Assembly: GCF_008831285.2 (NCBI RefSeq)
Contig: NC_045142.1
Coordinates: forward strand, 22,753,300-22,817,299
DNA: 64,000 nt
Origin: Nymphaea colorata
Lineage: Eukaryota; Streptophyta; Magnoliopsida; Nymphaeales; Nymphaeaceae
Direction: 5' to 3'
Shown here: piece by piece, positions 12,468-22,736 of the stretch
Layout: each line of letters opens with the position of its first letter
How positions within the stretch are numbered: position 1 is the first letter of the stretch
Notes under the pieces: model-generated
What the model was told of the DNA's origin: nothing
Database searches by the model: none
The model's input: only the letters and a program-made list of their open reading frames with translations
Position numbers and translations under genes: made by a program

Positions 12468-13435
12468 TGAAATTATGTAATCCAATGGCCTAACGACTTA
12501 AGGCAAGTCATTTGGTTTTGGGAACAGGTCCAGACCATTCCTAAGAACCGCTTCCTATCCATTGTAGTAACAGATGGATGGAGTCAGTTGATTAATATAA
12601 CTTCATAAAATCAGAAAAAAGAAAGAACATACAAATACAGTCCTCCTCTCTTGTTCACAGAAATTAGTAAATTATAGAAGATTGACTGAATGACTATATT
12701 GTTCCTACTAGACACCATGACTTTCTTTATCTGCTCCCATCCGCATTATGGGAGATGTGGTCCATTCTTTGCTAAAATTAGTAATGTCTTAAAGATTGTT
12801 ATTAACTGAATAAACCATCAGAATATTCCTACCTGACGTCCTAATTGATGTGTCATATGCCCTGCTTCATTGAATCAAGCAGCATGTGTTGTCTTTTTTC
12901 TTTTCAGAACACATTAAAGGTGCTGCTGAGCCATCCAATCTACAGATAAAATCAAGAGAGTGTAATCTTACACCACATCCCTCTCTTCTTATGAGAATGG
13001 AGGTATTAATGGGTGGAAGGACAGCAAGTTATGAAAATAAGTTATTTCCTCCTTCTGTCCTGCAAAGAAATTGCATTTGTATGCTGACGTTCCATGTGAA
13101 AATAAAATCCAGACACTAAATCCACATTCTGTCAGCAAGAAATTTTACCTCTGATTCTGATGAGCGCTAAATCACCATAATGGACCACTTGTTATATCAC
13201 ACATTCACAGGTATCAATACTTTGTGCTAATACCTTGTTAATGCTATTGGTACGATGAAGCACTCATGAATAACTTCACATCCTTCTTGATTTCCCAGTT
13301 TCTGCCTGTAAGTACATATGAGATAGCAACAGAGAATAAACAAAGGGTATGGATCAAAAGAACCGTGCAATATCCTAGAGAACTTACACTGTTTTCAACA
13401 GGTCTTCAGCTACTCATTTGTTCATTGGGTTTTCT

Positions 13436-14940
13436 TTAGCTGAAAGTGCCTGTAACGGAAGCATGTCTCCCCTGGTTTGGCATCTTGCCTACATGCCGAA
13501 AAGTGTAATACCCAAAAAATGCGTCAGAAATAAGTCCAGTCTTGATTACATAACCATGAACTTGTTTCCCCATATTCAATTCACATAGACCATAGCATGC
13601 AACTAAAATACTGGAAAATGTGAATGCTATTGCCTTCAATTCTGCTGCTTGCATCTGTCGAAAAACATCTATTGCTTCCATTGCTTGATCATTCTGCACA
13701 TAACCGGCTATCAGTGCATTCCTTGACACTACATTCGACTCTGGCATCTGAGCAAGAATATTATGTGCTTCTTCCATTGAAGCACATTTAGCATACATAT
13801 CAATAAGGGCGCTGCCTACATATAAATTCAGTTCAAATCCTGACTTGATAGCAAATGCATGAATTTGCTTGCCTGCTTCAAGCCTTCAAGCGCATCTAAA
13901 TTGGCAAGCATACTGAGGGCACAGACAAAGGACACTTCATCAGGACTAATGCCCTGCCACATCATATGGCAGAATAAATAAATGGCCTCATCCACATCAT
14001 TGCCTTGGACATACCCAGCCACCATCGAGTTCCACGTAATAGTATCTTTGAGCATCATAAGGTCAAATTGCTGTCTTGCATTCCCTATATTTCCTAATTT
14101 GACATACATGTCAATAAGTGCATTTCCTACACAAAGGCTCTGATCCCGATTGTCCTTTATTATATTACAGTGCAACTGCCTAGCCAGTCAGTGCAGGATA
14201 AATATGCATAAGCATTGAGAATACTAGTGTAGGTAACCTCATGTAGCTGGAAACTAGAACTCAACAAAGAAGCAAAGAGTTCCACAACTTTTGAAGGATC
14301 GCTATTTTGTGCATAGCATCCAAGAACTGCATTCCGGAGGACAATATTTCTATTATCCACTGCAATAAAAACTTCATGAGCATCCTCTACAACGGAGCAC
14401 CTGGAATAAACAGTAATGAGTGCGCTACCAACATAAACATTCTTATCTAGACCAAGTTTAATCACTTCCGAATGAATTTGTTGGCCAAGCCCCAGATCTG
14501 TGAGAGGAGCACAAACATTTAAAACGCTTCCATAGGTTGATTGAGTAGGCTTAACTCCAGATAGCCTCATTTCTTGAAATAATCTAAGAGCTTCATTTTC
14601 ATGCCCATTCTGAGCATTGCCAGAAATCATGGCATTCCATACAGCCACATTTGGGTTGGATGGTTGGTGGAACAATCGCTGCGCATCATCAAGCATACCT
14701 TGACTAGCACATGCACTAATAATAGTAGCAAAGGTAACTTTATCCGGTTCAGCTCCCAATTTCCGCATGTCTAGAAACAAAGTAAGAGCTTCTTGAAGCC
14801 AACAACCTGAACATACCCAGAAATCATGACCGTCCATGAGACTGTATCTGGTCTACTTATTTTATCAAAAAGCATACGTGCATCATTGATATAATTGCAT
14901 TTGCAATACATATCAATCAAAGAACCTTCACAAAATGGAT
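13436..14940 (-). pseudogene. PPR protein, PLS class, truncated and frameshifted
   Basis: Reading from 14940 down to 13436, consecutive PPR motifs are seen: SLIDMYCKCNYINDA, then TVSWTVMISGY, EPDKVTFATIISACA, NVAVWNAMISGNAQNGHENEA, KPTQSTYGSVLNVCA, KNVYVGSALITVYSRC, DTITWNSMVAGYVQGND, SPDEVSFVCALS and NVVSRNALIAGYVQND. The alternating P, L and S type repeats mark an organelle RNA-processing PPR protein, usually targeted to mitochondria or plastids. The layout resembles the long At3g09040-type family, from memory. The frame breaks near 14800, 14160 and 13830. No N-terminal targeting sequence, E domain or DYW domain is present, and homology ends near 13535. This is a partial pseudogene. Confidence 0.85.
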
Positions 14941-15256
14941 TGAATTTGCAATAACAACACGTGAAAACAACTTATGCGATAAGGATGAGCTACAGACACA
15001 ACCCCCCACAAGCTCGCACCTTTTGAAAAAGGTTCAGACTTGGTTGCAACAAAATTTGGCACACATATAAAGATGCTACACAAAAGAATAGTAGGTACAC
15101 AGAACTTCAATGAAGAAAATGCCGCTCCAAAAACAGGGGAAAGTGGAAACTCCCTTCGGTTCCCAAAGTGGGTGTTCTCTCAGTCGTTGCGAAGGCGGCC
15201 GAGCTTACAAAATCACCACCTTCTCCCTCGCCCCTGCTCTTCTGACCGTGCTGCCA
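14941..15256. other. short spacer, nothing recognised
   Basis: The spacer lies between the PPR fragment and the small ORF on the same strand. No motif is recognised. Confidence 0.4.
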
Positions 15257-15664
15257 TCATGCCGCCGCAGCCGCCGCTGATGTTGAGGAGGAGGATTGGT
15301 AACCTGCTGGCAATGATGGATAGCAAGTGATCTTTGCCCTAATTTTGAAACGAACAAGTCCCTCCACTTCCTCCTCCTGCACGTCGATGACAGTAACGAT
15401 CGGGATCCGGCGGTCGGCATCTCCAACACCCGCCGACCATTTTTGAACCATGTACCGGACAAGGCTGCACACCGTAGCACACATCTCGTCTATTAGTTCC
15501 GGAGTTATGTCGATGCCCTGAAGGAGCGCGTCGGAAACCAGAGAAACCAGGGAAGCGAGTGATTGGACTCTGTAGTCGTACGAAAAGGCGCTGCTCCAGT
15601 CACTCTTCGTGACGCTTCCCCTTCTTGTCAAACTGTGATTCACGTAGAATTGAAGGAATGCCAT
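15257..15664 (-). CDS. hypothetical protein, 135 aa
   Basis: I do not recognise this gene. The ATG at 15664 opens a 135-codon frame. The N-terminal half is rich in aliphatic residues (YRVQSLASLVSLVSDALLQG), followed by a probable helix (ELIDEMCATVCSLVRYMVQKW). The later half is strand-like (IPIVTVIDVQ, VRFKIRAKITCY), and the tail is low-complexity Ser/Thr/Ala. The region is more GC-rich than the DNA around it. A TATA box lies about 95 nt upstream of the ATG, which supports real transcription. A possible splice donor (CAG then GTTACC) sits just before the low-complexity tail, so the frame may be a first exon rather than a complete gene. The fold is suggestive of a small alpha/beta domain, but no family is claimed. 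Confidence 0.55.
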   Translation of the reverse strand: MAFLQFYVNHSLTRRGSVTKSDWSSAFSYDYRVQSLASLVSLVSDALLQGIDITPELIDEMCATVCSLVRYMVQKWSAGVGDADRRIPIVTVIDVQEEEVEGLVRFKIRAKITCYPSLPAGYQSSSSTSAAAAAA

Positions 15665-15755
15665 GGCAGGAGCGCGTCTCTCTCTCCCTCTCCCTCCTTC
15701 TAACTAGTAGAGATCGCAAAAAAGAACGCCGTATGGCAGAGAATCAGACATGCGT

Positions 15756-15764
15756 TTTATATAG
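15756..15764 (-). promoter_or_regulatory. TATA box of the 135-aa ORF
   Basis: On the minus strand the sequence reads CTATATAAA, a strong plant TATA consensus, placed 92-100 nt upstream of the ATG at 15664. Transcription would be expected to begin near 15725-15732. Confidence 0.6.
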
Positions 15765-15769
15765 AGAAG

Positions 15770-16890
15770 AAAACTCAAGTTTCCAAATTCTCTCTCTCAC
15801 TATTATCAAAAATGGAAACCGAAGGAAACGGCAACTTTCTACTTCGATCGTCGTCACGAAAAAGAAAAACCAAATCTGACCGTTGGCTACCGCCAACAAC
15901 GGGATTTTTTTTTTAAATTCAACGAAGCCGTATAAGATTTTTCTTTTGCATGGGTTCGATTTAGAAAATCCTTAGCAAACAAACGTCCTATAACTTTTCA
16001 TAATTCTCGGAAACTTCATCAAAACTTTTGTTGGAAACGGCACTGACATATTAAATCTCCTGAACCATGCTGCATTACATAATTGAATAGTTATCTCATA
16101 TTTACACGTCTAAGTGGGTCTCTCTCCTTGGGTAGCTGCTGGTATCATCAAAATTATGACCCTATAAGACCAAGTCAGTTCCCTTGATTCTTTTTTAGAA
16201 ATCATGTTCCTCATGTGCTTATGGACATGTTTTTCATACTACAAGTGTCTCGATTCGTATAAGAAGGTAAGGGAGTTGTTTATAATTTTGATTATTTCAG
16301 ACGTGGAAGGACGACGAAGCCAATTTTTTTTTTATTTTGGGGTGGGGTTGAATAGTATTTTCAAAATTTATACAAGAGCAGAATTATATTTTTCAAAACT
16401 TCTACATATGCCAAATTAAAAATTTTCAAAAATATAAGCATAATTCTTTGTTTCCAAAAAGTGGGAGGGGCCATGACCCCTTCGCCCCTGCATATGTGTA
16501 AAATGTGTTATTTTCCTTAATTTATCTTGTTTTTCTTTCTCATTATTTGGAGGTTTGAAAGGATTTTGGGTGTTTATCTTATAGGTATTGGATGTCCATT
16601 ATTTGAAACTCAGTAGGTTATGTCTTATTAGTAACTCAATTTTTAGGCACTTTAATTACAGTAAAATGAATGAAAAAGCACTAAAATGAAACCAATGATG
16701 CCAATGAATTGAGTTCAATCAAATGTTACTATTACCATGTCCAAGTAACAAGACAATTCTGATGCCAAATCTGTGTTTTTTCTTATCGAATCTAAATGAC
16801 ACCTCGAGTTGTCGCTGAAATTGAATAGCGATCTATATCGAGACCATCGGCATCCTTATTCCTAATCCCAAGTACTAGCTAACTCTTCTT
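15770..16890. other. intergenic DNA, repeat traces only
   Basis: No gene is seen. A patch near 16440-16490 (GGGAGGGGCCATGACCCC) resembles G-rich and C-rich ends seen elsewhere in the window. Confidence 0.45.
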
Positions 16891-16904
16891 ATTTGATCAT
16901 AAGA

Positions 16905-18035
16905 ATTTTGTGTTCCGAATCTTAAATAACTTTATTTTCTGGATTTTTATTTGTTTTTTCAAAGAGCTATTTTGCTGATTTAAAACCAATTAAGCTGAAT
17001 TATTTTAATAACATTCGTGCAGATATAGAACCAGATTTATAAGAATGAGGAAAACAATTAGGATGTCTATTGGCAGAGATTATTAGACCTTACTCTTTGT
17101 AGGTATTTCTTCTCTAAGCTTGGTCGGTACATGTTCCGATCGAGGTAAAGTCATTGACTTGATGTGCATCAATTTCAAGGAACGATGCATGAATTGTAAC
17201 AAGAACTTATAGTTCACGCATCTCTAATTCAGGGATCTGAATGTGTGTACTAGGTGGTAAGGTAGTTCACCTTTTCTAAAGGCTCGTGTTCGAATCTTAG
17301 ATGGGTTACTGTCACGTCTCAGAGGCTATGGAATGAACCACTCACCCTTTAAGAAAAAAAAAAACTTGTGGATCTCATGGACAACAGGAATCTAGAATTC
17401 ACTAGTCTAAAATAAGAAGTTTGATAAAACTGTAAATTGAAATGGACCCACATCATTTCAAAGCCTCAAATGGCCCTTTTAGTTAGTGAAAAATCATTAT
17501 CCACATCCTTCTTGACACCACCTTTAAGATTTCAGAGAAATTTTCAATTTACACAACCTTTAATATTTTAGAGAAAATTTTCAATTTACACCTTCTTTAG
17601 GTAGTGTTTGATAGTTTGGGATCTAAGGTTTGAGGCTGTATTAAAAAATGTCCTTTGAAAGATCCTGAGGATCTCAGTAACGTGAATCTTAAATCCATGT
17701 TACATGTAAAAAAAAACTGTGAATTTAAGGTCAGATTGGAGGAGGAGAGGGGGTCAGACCTTAAATCCATGGATCTGAGATCATGTGGTGAAACAACACA
17801 CCCTTTGGATTTTAGAGAAATTTTTAATTTTTGGGTCTGCCTTTAGCATGTAATTTCAAAAGGACACCTTCTACAATTTTCTTGATATTTTAAGGGCTTG
17901 AAATAAACTTCCATTAACCTTAAAAAAATATAAAAATTAATTACATCTCCTCCAATACAACTCTCTATGACTAAATTACATTCCCACTGTTTTATGTATC
18001 ACACTAGACATTGATAAGGCTGCAAAGGGGTTCCT
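16905..18035. repeat. old segmental repeat, copy C
   Basis: From the CTTAAATAACTTTATTTTC segment onward, this stretch aligns in order with 29946-31320: shared GCTGATTTAAAACCAAT, CATTCGTGCAGATATAGAAC, CTTGGTCGGTACATGT, GAACTTATAGTT, the AAGATCCTGAGGAT segment, and CATCTCCTCCAATAC. The two copies differ by scattered substitutions and by discrete insertions: a SINE here, and a palindromic-word element in the other copy. Confidence 0.8.
17243..17364 (+). mobile_element. SINE (tRNA-derived, poly-A tailed)
   Basis: The stretch has a polymerase III A-box-like segment (TAGGTGGTAAGG, 17251-17262), a B box (GTGTTCGAATCTTAG, 17286-17300) and a poly-A tail ending at 17364. It is absent from the otherwise collinear copy at 30285-30300, so it inserted after the duplication. 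Similar words (GGATCTGAATG before and GGATCTCATGG after) may be a decayed target duplication. Confidence 0.75.
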
Positions 18036-19084
18036 GTCCAAGCAGTGTTCTTAAATTGGTGTTTCAAAGTCCAAAGTTGTGTGAAGTGCTTTGTTCATGA
18101 TGTAGTTTCCGTTGGAGGCTCATAACAAGTGTGGGGTGAAACTTCAGGTACCCTGTACCCCTTCCATGCATGTTGGTGTCGTTCTTCTTTGACAAGAATT
18201 GCATTTGACGTTTTTGATCTTCTGCCATGTCTTGCTACTTAAGTGATGCATAAACAATCATTGGCAGCGCACGTAGACATTTTAACTTTCTCCTGGTTCA
18301 TTTTTTAGGGTGTCTTAGCATATGCTAATTGCATTAGAATGCAGTAGAATGTTTGCAATCTGCAGTGCTCTAATTCTCTATATATTAGGTGCTGCAGATC
18401 GGAGGTATGCACCTGTCAAGACATTGTTTTGACATCTTCCTCAATTTTAAGGTGGAAGTTTGCAAGGCAGGTAAGATTCAGTCTCACCTTTTTCCTAGAA
18501 AAACAATCAAAGCGCAAGACTCTTCAAATTTTAGTATCATCAGCTGGACCTGAAATTGTGGGTCCAGGCTGGGCTATTTACCCAACCGACAGCAGTACAA
18601 CAAATGAATTAGTACTAGTATTGGATTGGATAATAAGGTGCATATCTACTTAGTAAGCATATTCAAACTTAGTCCACTGCTAAAGTTTTAATCCTACTGG
18701 ATTGGTTTGGCCACGCATCCAACAGACATCCGTTAGTCATCTAGTGATGCCATATAGCTATAGAACTTTTGTTCCTCTGTTTTTTGTTCTTTCTTGTCCT
18801 TCAAATGCACATGACGCATCCACACAAACATGGAAACTTGCAAATGGATGTCTAAACGCATCTTATAGTTTTCCAATTCATGGCCCTGTTACTTGCATAA
18901 CTATTAGCTGCGGCAATTTTGAATGTATTTTTAGTGTCATAGTTCCTTGAAGCTTTGACTGCCACATGGTTTCTCGGTGCAAGAAGGTACTAGTGCCTTG
19001 GGGCATTGGCAACCAAGATCATCTGTTGAATGCCGAGGGCATACTTTTTGTGAGGTCTCTTTGACAATGACCAGCATGTGTTTG
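18036..19084. other. intergenic DNA, nothing recognised
   Basis: No coding signal, repeat or regulatory site can be supported. Short open frames here have no recognisable domain. Confidence 0.45.
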
Positions 19085-19532
19085 TGATGTAATCTAACTT
19101 GGAAACGATCGGAACTTCTAAACTAATGTACTTACACTAGAAGACAACAAGAAAGATAGCATAAAACAAAAGTAGCTTTTTTATTCATTCGACATCAAGT
19201 GTATCCAAAACAGAATCGTCGCCCCTTTATATGGGCGAGAGTAGGAGCGGGTCGGGTCCTGTACAAGTGCCCAAACCCAAATAGACCCACATAGATATCA
19301 CATGAACATACGTATAAAATGAATCACAAAATAACACATGTAAATTAAAATTACAATTCAACCCCTGGTCCGCCTCGAGTATCTACGCAGAGGCACCACC
19401 TCTCGTGTATGCTTTGGGTCCACAGGGGATTCCACGGTTGAAGGTTCATGAACTACACTGATGCTCGAAGGTCGAACTTAAGGTGAGGAACTAGACCCAG
19501 GAGAGTGATGGTTCTGGTCCTGCCATGCATCA
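19085..19532 (-). repeat. gypsy 3' LTR
   Basis: A 448-bp LTR. It shares nearly all of its sequence with 25305-25731. It carries about 22 extra bases (around 19137-19160) not present in the other LTR. Confidence 0.93.
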
Positions 19533-19539
19533 TTCTCTC

Positions 19540-22500
19540 TTGGTTGGAGAGAAGTCGTCTCTGACGAATCATTATCACCAGAGTAGGGAAACAAATCAGA
19601 AATATTGAAGATCGGCGAAATTTGTCAATCTTGAAGAAGCTCAAGCAGATAAGCATTTGTTCCTAGACGATGACTGATACGGAAAGGACCATATTTCTTT
19701 GGACTTAACTTACTATAGATACCAAGAGGACATCGTTCAGGTCGTAGATAGACTCAAACTTGTTGAATCACTTCAAAGTTGACATCTCGACGACTCCGAT
19801 CAACACAAGACTTGTAGGTTTCATAGCTCTCTTGGAGCTTCTGTTTCACTTGACTATGGACATCACGCATATACTTAATAGCATCAAGTGCCGCCGGAGC
19901 ATGTTCTCCAGCACCTGGTACCAGGAATAAGTCAACAACATAGTTTGCGGACCGACCATATACCACTTGAAAATGAGTCTTCCCAGTGTAACGGTTGACT
20001 GAGTTATTATATGCAAACTCAGCTTGTGGTAGTACTAAGTCCTTGGTTTTGGTATTTTCTCCTACAAGACACCTAAGTGAGTTTCTTAAAATTCTACTAG
20101 CTGCCTCGGTTTGGCCATCGGCCTGAGGGTGGTAAGCACTACTGAACTGAAATTTAGTATTAAGCAGAGACCATAGTGAACGCCAGAAATGACTCAAGAA
20201 TCTCGTATCTCGATCTGATGTGATTGAGCGAGGAAGTCCATGAAACTGTGCCACATCTTTGAAATAGTAAAAGGCAACCAAGGACGCATCTGTCGTCCTC
20301 TTGCATGGAATGAAAATGGCCATCTTCGAAAATTTGTCCACAACTACCAAGATTGAATCTACTCTACAAACCGTCTTTGGAAGTTCAACTATGAAATCCA
20401 TAGAAACATGCTCTCAGGGTCTATCCGAAATAGGAAGGGGAGTATACAAGCCACTATTTTGACAATCCCCCTTTGCGATTTGGCAAGTACGGTAACATTG
20501 AACAAACTTGATGATATCCTTCCTCATCTTAGGCCAATAGTAGTGTTCATCCATCAAAGAGTATGTCTTGTCATGTCCAAAATGCTTCGACATTCCATTA
20601 TCATGGAGTTCTGCAATAAGTTGTAATTGTAACGAGTATTGAGTGATACACAACTTATTCCCATGGAAAAGGTAGGGTAGAGATGCACTAGAGCACTTAG
20701 ACCAAATTTGGCTGAAATCTGAGTCAACATGATACATGTCCTTGCAACTTTCAAATCTGACCACCTCTACGGACATGGACATCAAGAGGTTGTTCTTTCT
20801 ACTGAGAGCGTCTGCAACTCTATTGAGCTTCCCTGATTGATGGTGGATGGAGTAGGTGTACTCTTGCATGAAATTTGACCCACTTGACATGACGAACACT
20901 CATCTTCTTTTGGCTATGGAGATACTTAACTGTCTCATGATCTGTATACAGAAAAAATTCTTTATAGATTAAATAGTGTCTCCAATATTGAAGTGCTCAT
21001 ACAACAGAATAGAATTTCAAGTCATAAGTAGAATATTGACATTTTGCTCCGTTTAGTTTCTCGCTAAAGAAAGCGACTGATCTCTTGTTTTGACTAAGCA
21101 CAACTACAATTCCAACCTTGGAAGCATCACATTCTACCTCAAATAACTTAGTAAAGTCTGGTAAAGCTAATACGGGGGCATGAGTCATACAATCCTTGAT
21201 ATTGCAAAAGGTGTCCTCAGCCGCTTGGGTCCATTTAAAAGTTTCACCCTTAAGACACTCTGTGATAGGAGCTATAATTGTGTTGAAGTTTTTGATGAAT
21301 CTCCGATAAAAAGTGGCTAGACCATAAAAGCTCCTGACATCACCTACTGTTCTCGGCGTTGGCCAATCTACGATAGCTTGCACCTTAGAGGGATCAACCT
21401 GCACTCCTTCTGATGAAACAATGAACCCCAAGAAGACAAGGTTCGAAGTGAGGAAACTATATTTCTTGGCATTGACAAACAACTTTTCCTTACGCAAGGT
21501 CTCTAGGACTTGATGCAGATGACTGAGGTGATCAGAAATTGTGAGGCTAAAGACCAAATTGTCATTGAAGTTCACTACAACAAACTTTCCAATGTATGGT
21601 CGAAGGACTTGCGTCATGACGCTCATGAAGGTGCTGGGTGCATTTGACAGTCCAAATGGCATGACTAGCCGCTCATAGAGTCCATCTCGCATTTTAAATG
21701 CAGTTTTTCATTCATCTCCTTCTCGAATTCTTATCAGATGGTATCCACTTTTGAAATCAATCTTCGAGAACACTTGAGCTCCCGCTAGCATATCCAGCAT
21801 ATCATCCAATCTTGGAATGAAGAAATGGTACTTAACGGTGATCTTATTGATAGCTCGACTATCCACGCGCATCTGTTTCATGCCATCTTTCTTTGGGGTC
21901 AGTAAAGCTGGAACTGCACACGGACTAACACTCTTTCAAATGTGACCCTTTTGCAACAATTCATTCACTTGCCTCTGCAACTCAGCGTGCTCAGTGGGGT
22001 TCATCCGATAGGTAAGTTGGGTAAACTAGCATCCGAGACAAAGTCTATAGCATGTTGAACATCCCAGTTTAGTGGCAATCCTGGAGGTAGATCGTCTGGC
22101 ATAATGACTTGAAACTCAGAAATGAGTGGCGCTACCTCTTTTGGAATGTCTCATGAGATCATAGACACAAGTTTAACAACCAAAGCATAGCAAAACCCAT
22201 TTTCATCACAATGATCCAAGAATTCTTTATGAGATAGTCCCACAAAACTGGATGGTTGCACTGGACGACCAATTCATTGTGTTGTGGTTTCCTTAGTGGT
22301 AGCAAGACAACCTTCCAGCCCTTAAATATGAATGAATAAGTATTCTTGTGCCCATCATAAACAATCTTTCGATTATACTGCCAAGGTCGACCATGAAGAA
22401 TGTGACATGTATTTACTGGAACAACATCGCACCACACTTTATCTAAGTATTCTGGTCACATAGAAAACTTTACTAGGCATCGTTGGGTGACGTGAACTTC

Positions 22501-22736
22501 TTCTCTTTTTTTAAACCAAGTCATCTTGTAAGGTTGAGTGCACTTCTCGAGCTTCAGACCCAAGGTAGTAACTACTTCTTGTAAAACTAGGTTCTCACAT
22601 GCACCATAGTCAATAATCACATTACAAATATATCACTCACACTTGCATCGAGTTTTGAAAATGTTACTACGCAACCATGAAGAATCTGACTTTCCCTTAG
22701 GTGCAGTCAAGACGTGACGTATTGATAAAATGTTGC
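19540..22736 (-). pseudogene. gypsy pol region, broken
   Basis: The protease core near 22610 reads IIDYGACENLV and is followed by HILHGRPWQYNRK (about 22400). RT includes [17 protein letters not shown]. The catalytic box near 21555-21578 reads NFNDNLVF, where YFDDxL is expected, so the first catalytic Asp is Asn. A stop replaces the expected Trp just upstream, near 21702. RNase H follows (about 21200-20997). Integrase has an HHCC zinc region (HYYWPKMRKDI, CYRTCQ) near 20620-20490. Its core acidic residues are at MDFIVELP (20401), SDRDTRF (about 20215) and DGQTEAASR (about 20110). The C-terminal DKFRRSSIF segment near 19620 leads into the polypurine tract. Confidence 0.9.

Larger units (their letters stand above)
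10716..13435. other. intergenic DNA with GA microsatellites
   Basis: No gene is supported. It contains a TA run at about 10762-10779 and two long GA runs (about 12089-12131 and 12420-12464). The short open frames have no recognisable features. Confidence 0.55.
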
